Shown here piece by piece: positions 1-10,504 of a stretch of DNA of 25,549 nucleotides. Location: NCBI GenBank assembly GCA_018398765.1, contig JAHBMJ010001293.1, positions 7,501 to 33,049 on the forward strand, given 5' to 3'. Positions within the stretch are counted from its first letter, which is position 1. Each line of letters opens with the position of its first letter. The stretch is from Chromera velia. Its lineage: Eukaryota; Sar; Chromeraceae. Position numbers and translations under genes: made by a program. A model generated the notes under the pieces. The model did no database searches, was not told the origin of the DNA, and saw only the letters and a program-made list of their open reading frames with translations.

Positions 1-290
1 GAATGGGCGTTCGGGCAGAGAAATTCCGCGCAGTCTCTCTTCTGTATCCATCCATGCATCTCTGATCACACGTACGTCCTTCAAGGTCCAGCTTCCCTCA
101 TCTCTCTCTCTCTTCAAATATCTGACCATACCCATATCCCCTATTCCCCTTTTTCCTTGGCAGTACTTTCTGAACGATTTCTGCCGAAGACTTCAATGCC
201 CGATCAAAAAAGGAAGGTTATTCGTTTTGTCAATTGACAGTCCGTCTCTTCCTCCCTGCTTGCGTACCCTGCCTGCCTCCCTGCATACAG
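1..290 (+). other. 5' region with candidate first exon and intron
   Basis: Positions 1-163 are pyrimidine-rich and hold no clear ORF. An acceptor-like TTGGCAG ends at 163. The stretch 164-216 is open in two frames and contains ATG 196 followed by MPDQKRK. A GTTATT at 217 and an acceptor CATACAG ending at 290 would join this in phase 0 to the long exon, which is open from the acceptor onward. The open frame also reads back through 234, but without an ATG (it begins with TTG). A first exon outside the window is equally possible. No promoter motif was recognised. Confidence 0.3.
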
Positions 291-3200
291 ACAGACTTTG
301 GACCTTCTGTGTGCATTGCAGAGAGGCAGAAGCGGGAAGTCAGGACCCGTGAAGCGGGAGGGTCCGGCGGGAACTCCGTCCTTTTGCCGGAAGGCCAAGC
401 AGAAGGGGGCGGGGAGGTGATTCAGTCTGAGACACTCTTGCAGGAACACGAAGAGGCAGAGGAAAAATTCGGCCAGAACTGTGCCACTTCCAGTGGCAGT
501 CAGTCGAACGATTCCGTCTCCGTAACGGTCGGACAGAAAGGGCCCCTCCGCGCCCCTTCCACTTCTTTCCTCGCAGCTGCCTCTTCAGCCGCAGCCACCC
601 GATCCTCTTGTCCCAGTGACCGAAAGAGGCGGTTTCCCTCTCCCCATGAGAGAAGGAGGGCGGATGTGCCGAGGGGCCGATCTGTCGCCCCGAGGGAACT
701 GGGGGGGCCCTCGTCTCTCTCTCCGTTCCCCGCCACAGCGTCCCCTCTCTCTCGGTCCCCGTCTCCGTCTCCAGGCCGCCGCCGGAAGAGACAAAAGGGG
801 GACAAAAAAGGAGGGGAAGAAGGGGGGGAGCAGTTGGAAGAGACAGCTGACGTCTCCATGGCCCAACCCACAAATCCGATTTTCCACCATCCCAAGGGAA
901 AGGAGGAGGTGGAGAAAGAGGAAAAAGGAAAGGAGGAGAAATTTCTCTTCCCCTCTGTTTCCATGGAGCAGGGGGCAAAAGGAGAAGGGGAAGTGAGTGA
1001 GAGGGAGGGACAGGAGGAAGACGAAAAGGTGAAGGACCAAGCGGTTGTTCATGAAGACGATTCAAAAGAGAAAGAGAATGAGGCAGGGAAATGCATGAAG
1101 AAGGAAGAGACAGAGAAAACTGACGGCGAGCCTTCCTCTCTCTCTGCTCCTCCTGAATCTGCCGAAGGGGGGGAACCACCAAAGAAAGAAAAAAAGAAAA
1201 AAATGACTAGAGAGCTACAAACGCTTCACCAACCCTACGCATGGTGGGACCGAATGGAATTGGCTCAGAAGAGAAGGAGGGAGCAGAAAGCGGCCGCACA
1301 GATAGCTACACTAGAAGCTGCTGCTTCTGCAAGCTGCAGTCCGGAAAAGGGGGCGGGTGCGTCCAAGGCATTGACCTGCAAATCTCCAGAAAAAAAACGC
1401 GCAGCCTCGAAGAAGACTCCTACCCGTCCCTCTTCCTCGTCAGTCGTCCGCCGCCATCCCCGTTCTGCTTCTGCTCCCCCTTCCCCCCCAAAGAAGAACG
1501 GAGGGGGGCAAGAGAGAGAAGACGAATCCGAAGGAGAGGACGGAAGGGAGAAAGAAAAAACGAGAGAGGAAGAGGTGGCCAGCCAGCAGCCGAAGCAGCA
1601 CAAGTCTCGAATGCAACTAGAGCTTGAGAGCCTGATGAATGACCATCGCTATCATGACTGTGGTGGGCATGTGGCCAGTGTCAGTGGTGAAGGGGCGTGT
1701 GCAGCTGTCTCTCTCTCTCTCGGCAGGGGATGCAGAGAAAGAAAAGAGGGTGTGGCAAAGCGCCCCATGAGTAGTGTGCGGGTTGACAGCGGGATGAGGG
1801 AAGGAGGGGAGAAAGAGAAAGAATCTTCCCAAGTTGCCCCTCAGGGGTCTTCATCTTCCTCTTCTTCCAGTGCATCTGCTTCTCCGTCGTCTTCCTCTTC
1901 CTCCTGCACCCACCCATTGTCTGCGGCAGAGAGCACAGGAGCGAAGGAAGAAAAGGACGAAGCCCCGTCAGATGTGATTCAAAAAGAGGGGGCGGAAGAG
2001 GAAGGGGAGAAGGAGCTCAACAACAAGTCGGCGATCAGAGGGGTCAACTGGAGTGAGGCAATGCAGGCTTGGAGGGTATCCTACCAGGGGCGTCTGAATG
2101 TTTGGAGAAAGTTCGCCCCTGCAATGTCAGTCAGTCACTCCGTCAGTCAGTCACCTAGTACGTGAATGAATGTATGAATGAGTGAGTGAGGACCTGAAAG
2201 AAAGGCTTTAATTGTTTGATTTCTTTGGGGAGTCCTGGTGCAGATCACACAGCTTTCTACTTCTTGTTGTTGCCCTTTTTCAATTAGGCGAGATTTTTGA
2301 GTAGTTGATGGAAGCGGTCAAAGGGCGGGAAGGCAAGCGGATCGATCGAGAGAGAGAGAGAGAGTATTGTTTCTCGCGACGAACACACGCAGAAGAGGAG
2401 ACCCCGTCGTGCATCGACAATACAAAAAAAAAGTGTGCATGGTAAAATCTTCTCGATCGATCTGCATGTATCCTTTTCAGGTACGGAGACGAGAGAGCCT
2501 ATTTCCTGGCGGTCGAATGCAGAAAGGAAATGGAGAAAAGGGCTACGCTTGGCGTGGCATGGTCGGACGCGTGGCTTCTCCAGCTTCCTCATTTGAATGC
2601 CCAGGGAGGAGGAGGGGAAGATAAAGGGGAAGAGGGCAAAAACGATGGAGAGGACAGATCGGAATCGCAAGAAGAAGAGAAGAAGGCCGAGCCTGTCGAT
2701 TTCCAGACAAAATGTGTCCAACCGAAGACACAGAGTAGGTCTCCCTCTATGCAGAATCGATACACAGCACGTACACACCAACAGCTTCACGCAATGAGCC
2801 TGTCGGACGCCGTATAGATACATTTGCAGTCTTCTCGTTGTTGTTCTTGCGTGCTTTCCTTCATGTGGGCCTATAGATAGAATGAATGAATGAATGAATG
2901 AATGTTCTTTCCTGCCGGCAGTCATTTGGATTTGCCGTTTCCTCATCAGTCTCTCTCGCGATAGCTTCGCGCAGTACGCAGCGCAGCAGGAACGTGGCAA
3001 AACATGAGAAAGAGAAGCACCGATCCACTTCGCGTTTCCTCATTCAGCATCAGAAAAAAAGGATACCGTTCCATGCCTAGTCGTCGGTCATCCAGTCAAT
3101 GTCCTTTCGACAGGACACGCACACAGAATGTACACTTGAGCACATCCACTCGTGCTCGATCAAATATACAAACTGCTCTCTTTTTTTTGTTCCTACCTTC

Positions 3201-4602
3201 TTCATTCATGTCTTTCTCTCCCCCATTTCTTTCTCGCACGCGCTCTTTTCTCCTGTCTCCTTTCTTTCATTTATTCATCATTCCCGTGTGTCTTCCTTCC
3301 TTCCTGTGTGCCCTCCCTGACACACACCCTCACGATTTCCCGCCTGCCTGCCTGCCTGCCTGCCAAAATGCATGCAATGCCATGCATTGGGACGATGCCG
3401 CATGCCCTCAGGTGGCCTGAACATGTTGCTCCGGCGCCCCAACTGCGAACACGGGCACAGGCCGAGTAAGTGCGAGGCGTGTCTGTCCAAGTCCCTCTGG
3501 CGCCCCCGCTGCGAACACGGGTGCAGGCCGAGTAAGTGCGAGGCGTGTCTGTCCAAGTCCCTCCGACGGAGCTGCGAACACGGGTGCAGACCGAGTAGGC
3601 ACGAGACCTGTCTCTCTCGGGTGAATGGGACGGAGGGGCAGAAAGAGGATGTCCGAAGCCCGCGGATCCCCCCACCGATTCTCCCCGTACGGAAACAAAA
3701 CGACAAAGTGAAGAAGGGAGGAGGCAGACGGGAGAAGGAGCAGACCCGTCGGCGTGCGTCATTTGCAGGTCCGTCCGGACACACATGATACGAATGTCGT
3801 CCTCAGGATGGAAGAGAGCCTCAACTATTCAATGCGATTTCAAAAACATATGACGGACTGTTGAACAAGCAAAAAGCCAACGCTCTGGAACCTGTCTCGT
3901 CTTTTTCAAATCCCTCTGAAAAGAAAGTCTTGGACTCGCTTTCTTTACTGTCTGTTTGAGCGCCCCCCCTTTTTCAGGTCTCGTGGAGGCACGCGAAAAG
4001 TACGATCATGCATGCAAGCATGAAGCTTGGGATATTCCGTCTGATCGACTCAAGCTCGGTCTGGTCGATTTGCTGGTCGGTCTGTCCTAATTCAATCGGC
4101 CTGAGTTGAAGGTAACACAGACAGCAAACGATTCTTGCCATGCCTGCCGTGATCGAAAGAAAACGAGGATCTCGATGGCTTCCTTGTTCTTTCATACAGT
4201 GCATTACTGGATGAGCATACCCTTGAGAATCTGTGCGAGGGAGGAATTTGGTGTGATGGAGCCCGAGGCTGTTTTTTGCTTTGAAGGATACGTCGATCGA
4301 TGTTTGCGAGCTGAATCCTTTCCTTTCTTTTTGTTGACACTCTATAGCTGCAGGTTCTCGAGATGAAAGCCCGGCTGTGGAGATCACTCACGACACTCGG
4401 GCAGCTGCGGTGGGTGTGTCTGTGTCGTTTGTGTTTTGTTTGGTTGCGCGACATGTATCCTTGTTTGTTCGCTTCATTTCGATTCGTGTATCTCTCTTCG
4501 GAATAGAACGAATAGAAGGGGAACACACACAAAGAAAGGGATCTCCTTTCATCATGCAACTCGCTCCTCAGTTCCCGTGCCCCCATTTTTTTATATGCAC
4601 TC

Positions 4603-4673
<71 letters not shown>

Positions 4674-7600
4674 ACTGACGGCGCTCTGGTGTTGGATAAG
4701 GGAGTTCGTTTCGCATCCTCCATCTCAAATTCCCCCTCGTCTGTTTTCCCTGCGCAGACAGATCCTTCCCCAGCTGCAGCCTCACTGACTGGATTCCACC
4801 CTGTTCATGAGAGTGGGTGGATGAACGCGTGCAGTCAGGGGATGTTCGGGGGTCCGTTTCCCTCTCAGTACGACGAGGATGACGGAGACGGGATCTCGGG
4901 GCTGTCTGAGCACCACGGGGGTCTCCGATGGATAAAAAAAGAAGTCGGAGAGGAAGAGAGGGACGGGGCGTCATCGGGGGGAGGAGACGCCGAATTGAAC
5001 AGAGACAGAGATGACGGGAAAGGGGGGGAAGAAGGTTTCGTCAAGTGTCGCTGCTGTGGTGGCAGAAAGCACGGAGACTTTTGCTCCATGTGCGGCGATC
5101 AAGACGGGGGAGGTGCGCCTGCCTCCTCCCTCGTCCGGATCTGCATCAAGGCGTCTCCCGACGGGTCTGGACCCTCCATCGACCTTGCGTCTGGACAGGA
5201 GCTGGAAGGCATCTCCCCAGCGGCGTTCGGTCTCATCCGCCGCCCCTTCAGTTCCCCCTCTTCTGCTTTCGCCCCCCCTCCCGTTCCTACATCCAATGGA
5301 GCTAGGGGGTGTGTGAACCCAATGGCCAAGAAAAGGAGAGGACGGCCTCCGAAAGCGGAAGCGTTGAGAAGACAACAAGAATTGGCGGTTTCTTCCTCTT
5401 CCGCTTCCTCCTCATCTTCTTCGTCCTCTTCCTCATCTTCTTCCTCGTCAGATGCCTCCTTCTCGAGAAGGCTCGCGAGTGCCGGGCGCGGCATGCCCCG
5501 TCTGTCTACCCAGAAGGAAAGGGGGTTTGCCCGTCGTGGGGGGGGGGTCTGCGCGGCGGAAGAAGCAAAGAGGCCGGAGGAGAAGCCGAGGGCCCGGCGG
5601 CACCGGGGGAAAAAGGAAGCGAGGGCTTGAGCGGAGAGGTGGCTCCGAAGAGATGGATAAACAGATCGAAAGAGTTCAAACAGCAGCTCATTGCTGCTGC
5701 AAACATTCGACGCAAGAAGATTCAGTCAGTCAGTGATTGAGGATGAATGAATAGCGGAGATCGATGGAGGCGCTTAACACCGAAAAGGAAAAGCCGGACT
5801 AAGGTGTGCGTGCGAGTCGAATGAGCCCATGACGTACGCGAGTTGATGCGAATGTAGAAAGAGCATAAGAAGAATTGCAATCTAACGTCTCGTTCAGTGC
5901 ATATGTGGCCGTCCCGGAAGGGCCCTCATACCGTTTCGTCTTGAGACGACTCGACCGATCTGTCGATCTGTTTTTCGCCCCCTGCCTGCCAAAGGCTTCA
6001 GGTAGCCGTACGTCGCCACCCATTCCCATTTCTTTTTTCTGTCTGCATTGGCAGTGGAGTTTTGTGTTCATGAAGTCTTTTGTCAGGTTGCGCCTCTTCC
6101 GGACTCCCATTCGTCTTTTTGGCCTTTTCTTGTGCTGCGTTTCGTTCATACAATCGTGAATCGAACCGTGCCCGTGGTTTGTTTCCATCGCTGACTGTCT
6201 CCTTCCTTCCTTCCTTCCTTCCTTCCTTCCTTCCGCGTGCGTGCAGCCCCCCAGTCAACCAGATTCCGGGGGAATGGGTCCCGAAATGGCGGAGGATGAC
6301 CGACAGGACTCTCAGGGTAAAGAACAGAGACGCCCAACGTGAGTGAGTGAGTGAGTGACCGGATTCGCGACATGCGAAGGTGATCGCTGCGTCTCGATCA
6401 TGCATGCGTATCATGACGGGATCACTTATTGATTTCCTTCCACAGTGGTCAGATCATGCATAAGCTTCTCCCCCTACTCTGCAGGCAAGGGAGAAGAGAA
6501 CAAAAACTCTTGAGAGAGCAGTGCGTGTGGAAGAATTCGATGAATCTGCATGACGCATGACGCACTTCGTGAGAAAGAGGGGGGGTATGAGCGAAAGGGT
6601 GCGTGCGTCAATCATTCCGTCCCGATATGATTTTTTCGTTTCTCATAACGCTTCTGGATATCTTTCTGTGTGTCTGTATGTTTAAAAAGTGCATGCATGG
6701 GAAGTGTGTCTACATGTAAAGACCACCCGCATCCCACAAACGATCGACCGCATTTTCTGTACATTCTCCGACGCCACAAAGCGACTCGTCCCTTTTTTCT
6801 CCAGTTCATGCGTGTCAAAACACGTGCACACAATTAAGCATATGCCGGTGTACATGTAATGGCAGGCGACAAGATGGCGGGAGGTGGCCGCTCAAAAGCT
6901 GCCCAGAAAAGGGACCGATGGCTGAAGCCACAAGTTGTGAACGGGCGTGTGGCGGCTGTGGTTGGCGACGGTATCTCTCTGGACAAGTCAGTGGTTGCAT
7001 GCGCGCAGTTTCTCTCTCTCTCTGTGGAGCCCAAATCTCTCCGAGGCTTCCTCTCGGTCTCTCTGTGCGTCTGTGTCTGACTCCTTCCTCCGCCTCTCTC
7101 TCTCTCTCCCTCTCTTTCTCTCTCTCTCTCTCTCTCTACCTTCCTCTCTCTCTCTCTCGCCCTCCTTTCTCCCTCTGCCTCCTCCAGCTTCTCTCTCTGC
7201 ACATGTGTGCACGTGTGTGGATCGTTCGTTTGTCTCTTTGATCCGTGTTTGTGGATCCGTGTTTTGGGATCGACAGTGAGATGAGAAAGAACAAACTGAT
7301 CGATCATTCTGTAGGTTGATGAGCGTATATGTGTGTATGCGCACATCCATTCATGCAGCTCCACCTTGGGCCGCGACGTCGGGACCGGCGTCTTTGCAGA
7401 CCAGTGAGTCAGTGGATTCTTTCGAAGTATTTGTTTGAGTTCAGAGAAACTGCTGCTAGAGCTGGCCGAACACTTTATGAGAAAATTATCTGGGTTAGAG
7501 GGTGCGAATGCGTAGCGAGCGCGGGTGGATGTGAAGTCGAACAAGGGACTGCTGTTTTTTTCGAGCTTTCAGACCCTTGCATTGCAGCATTTCTGTTTTT

Positions 7601-9520
7601 TCGTCTGCCCCCTCGTACCGCGGGCTCACGCTTCAGAGGGCTTGCTTTGTTCGCACGTATACACGGGACCCCATGAATATTGTACGAAGGCTTGTAGTGG
7701 TTTTCTAAAATGTTCAGATCTTTCATCCTCAGTTCGCGTGCCGCAAAACGAGATCGAAACTTGCTTTGGTGCTTCCCACAAACTGTTTTTCTTTTGTCTT
7801 TTTCTGTGCTTTGTTCTCTTCTTATCTGTCTCTCTTTCTTTCTTCCTCTCTTTTCTTTCTTTCCTTTGTTTTCTTTCTTTGTTTCGTTCGTTCTTTCATT
7901 CTTTCTTCCTTTTGACAGCTTGGCTGAGTGACTGGCAAGAAGGGGCTTGAAGGGCTCCCGGAGTTGTGCGAATGGACAGGTAGCCTCTTTGGACGGACCG
8001 TGTGGTGTTGGCTTGAGTCAGACACACAAACAAACAAACAGACAGATAGCAGCGCTTTGCCAGTATGCATTTGTATGCTGCACGTCTTCGTGTTGCGCAC
8101 AGGGTGTTCGAGAGAAGAGACGTGATCACAGAGTACTGCGGCTACGACATCGACAGGGAGACAGCCCTCGAACTGCGCTGGGAGGGAAGGGACACCCACA
8201 TAATGTCCTTGAAGAACGGCGGCGATTGCTTGGACGGAAAGGTCAGTGAGTCTCTCTATTAGTCAATGAGCCAGTCAGCAGTCAATGAGTGAGTGAATCA
8301 GTCAGGAGGAGCTGAAGAGACTTCCTGTCCGTCGGCGCGCTCACATGTCGACTTCTGTCTTTTTACTTCCTGACTGCCTGCACTGATTTGTGAGTCTGAC
8401 CATCCAGGGTTTTTTTTTCCTAAGAAGAATTTGTGAACCTCCTTTTGTTCTTGGTCCACCTGCCTGAACAAGTAGAAGGGGAAAGAGAAGATATCCGTCT
8501 GTGAGTTACCCCCCCCCCCCTCGCTCTGTTGTGTGTATGGACGCGAACGCCATCCGTCTTGGTTGGCTGCCTCAACATGATTATGTCATGTGCAGGCGTA
8601 CGCATTTCTCTTTATGTACGCATGAATCACGAACATTGATGAGTGAGTGCAGCTTGTCGGAGGCGCTGTTCAGGGTCTCCCGGGTGGGCAGTTTGCGAAC
8701 GACGGGAACAGGAAAAGCATCCTCGATGATCCGGCAGAAAAGAAGGAGAACAAGAACAACGCCGAGAAGATCTGGGTCTGGGATCCCACCATCGTTCGTT
8801 CGTTCGTTACTTCCTTTGTCTCGCTCGTTTTCTTTTCTCCATTCTCTTTGGTTCAATCAGGTATCTTATCTTCAAGAAAGACAGTCACTCACTCACTCAC
8901 CTTTCTTTCTTTCTTTCTTCATTTATTTATTTACTTATTTATTTACTTATTTATTTACTTAGTTATTTACTTAGTTATTTACTTATTTATTTACTTAGTT
9001 ATTTACTTATTTATTTACTTATTTGCATCTCCTTACCGAATCAGTGAGGCAGGGCAGAAGGCTAGGCAGCCATCAAAGCACACGTAGACACGCTCACAGG
9101 AAACGAAGCAGCCATTCAGCAGCCGAACAGGCATGCAGACAGGGCGACCAGCTAAACAGGCAGGCAGCGACGGCGTCCTCGGCGCGAATACAGACGTTCC
9201 GATCGCCTCTGCAGCAGAAAATTCGTTTTGTTTTTTTCTTTTGTTTTGATATGCATGCCTTAATTTGGACGGTGTAGGCATTTTCTTTCATACAGAATTC
9301 TTTTTCAGAATTCTTTCTGTATGAAAGAAAATGCATGCATTATTTTGATATGCATGCCTCAATTTGGACGGCGTGAACCGAAGGAACCAAAAACTTATGT
9401 GCCTTCCTTTCTTGACTGATGCCCCTGCTTCAACCGAATTGACCCTGGGTCGAGTGCCCCTTTTTCCTTTCCGTTTTCTGTTCAAGGTCGCGATCTTCTC
9501 TTCAATGCGCTCACACACAC

Positions 9521-9582
<62 letters not shown>

Positions 9583-10451
9583 TCTCTCTTTCTCTCTCTC
9601 TCTCACACACACCGACTTGCACGCAAGTTTGCAGGGCAAGACCAGGGTCTTCCTCAGAGCGACTCGGCGCATCGAGATCGGAGAGGAAATATTCGCCCCG
9701 TGAGTCAGTCCGGATCAGTCACTCACACTCGCTCGGTTTGATTTTTCTTTCATTGCATTTTTTATCTCAGTGACACCGGTTTCCAATGATCTCGGGGATG
9801 TCGCCAGACTCGCAGATTGATTGAATCTCCTACGGCATTTTTGCGTATGGCGTGTGTCTCTCTCTGCCTTTCTGGCTGTGTTTTCTTCTTTGGTTGCCTC
9901 CATTTCGACATTTCGTCTCATCTTGCAGAGGCTGTTTTTTTCTTTCTTTCTCTCTCTTGCTTTGGGCTCGAGTGCAGAAGTTGGGCCTTAATTGGCAGGC
10001 CCTTTTCCTGACCTTTTTTTTTTCGTGACTCAGCGCTTCGTTTCCATGCTTCCAGCAGCTGTTCGTTCTTGTTTCTTCCTTGACTTTCTTCTCTCCGACT
10101 GTCTGCTCAGTTTGTCAGTGAGTGACTGGAAATTAATTAAGCGGGACGGTCGAAAGAAGATTAAATCGAGTAGCTTTCCACTCCGTCATTCTGATCAAAA
10201 TTGAGAGACCGCTACGCAGAGAGGGATCTGACTGTTAAATTTCGTCATTTTTTGAAGCCGCCTGGTACCAACCCAGCCGGTGATGCCCTTTCCTTCATGA
10301 CCTTTCCTTCCTCTTCTTTTCTGTCTTCGCCTGAACTTCATCTGTGCGGCTGCGTGCGTGTGCGTGTGTGGGGGNNNNNNNNNNNNNNNNNNNNNNNNNN
10401 NNNNNNNNNNNNNNNNNNNNNNNNNNNNNNNNNNNNNNNNNNNNNNNNNNN

Positions 10452-10504
<53 letters not shown>

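Noticed and set aside
340-1182. Long - strand ORF opposite the AP2 exon
   Set aside because: Pro/Leu/Ser/Arg-rich shadow of purine-rich coding sequence, with no domain. The + frame leads straight into the AP2 motif.
4354-4440. Separate gene starting at ATG 4364
   Set aside because: That frame reads through intron-like sequence. The phase that fits exon 4674 does not include this ATG.
5388-5451. Poly-Ser tract read as a 64-base intron (GTTTCT...TCGTCAG)
   Set aside because: It would join in phase 0 to a frame that does not carry the KEFKQQ segment and does not leave in phase 2 at 5725. It is shorter than the other introns. Poly-Ser coding plus a G-run error fits better, but it remains an alternative.
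6834-7544. 236-codon - strand ORF rich in Arg/Glu
   Set aside because: Produced by the (CT)n tract on the + strand. It overlaps two well-supported SET-gene exons.
8653-9087. Extension of the SET exon past 8793 to the next GT (about 8861) or the stop at 9087
   Set aside because: It would insert (GTTC)n and (TTTA)n translations between two adjacent SET motifs. GTTCGT at 8794 joins the motifs directly in phase 0.
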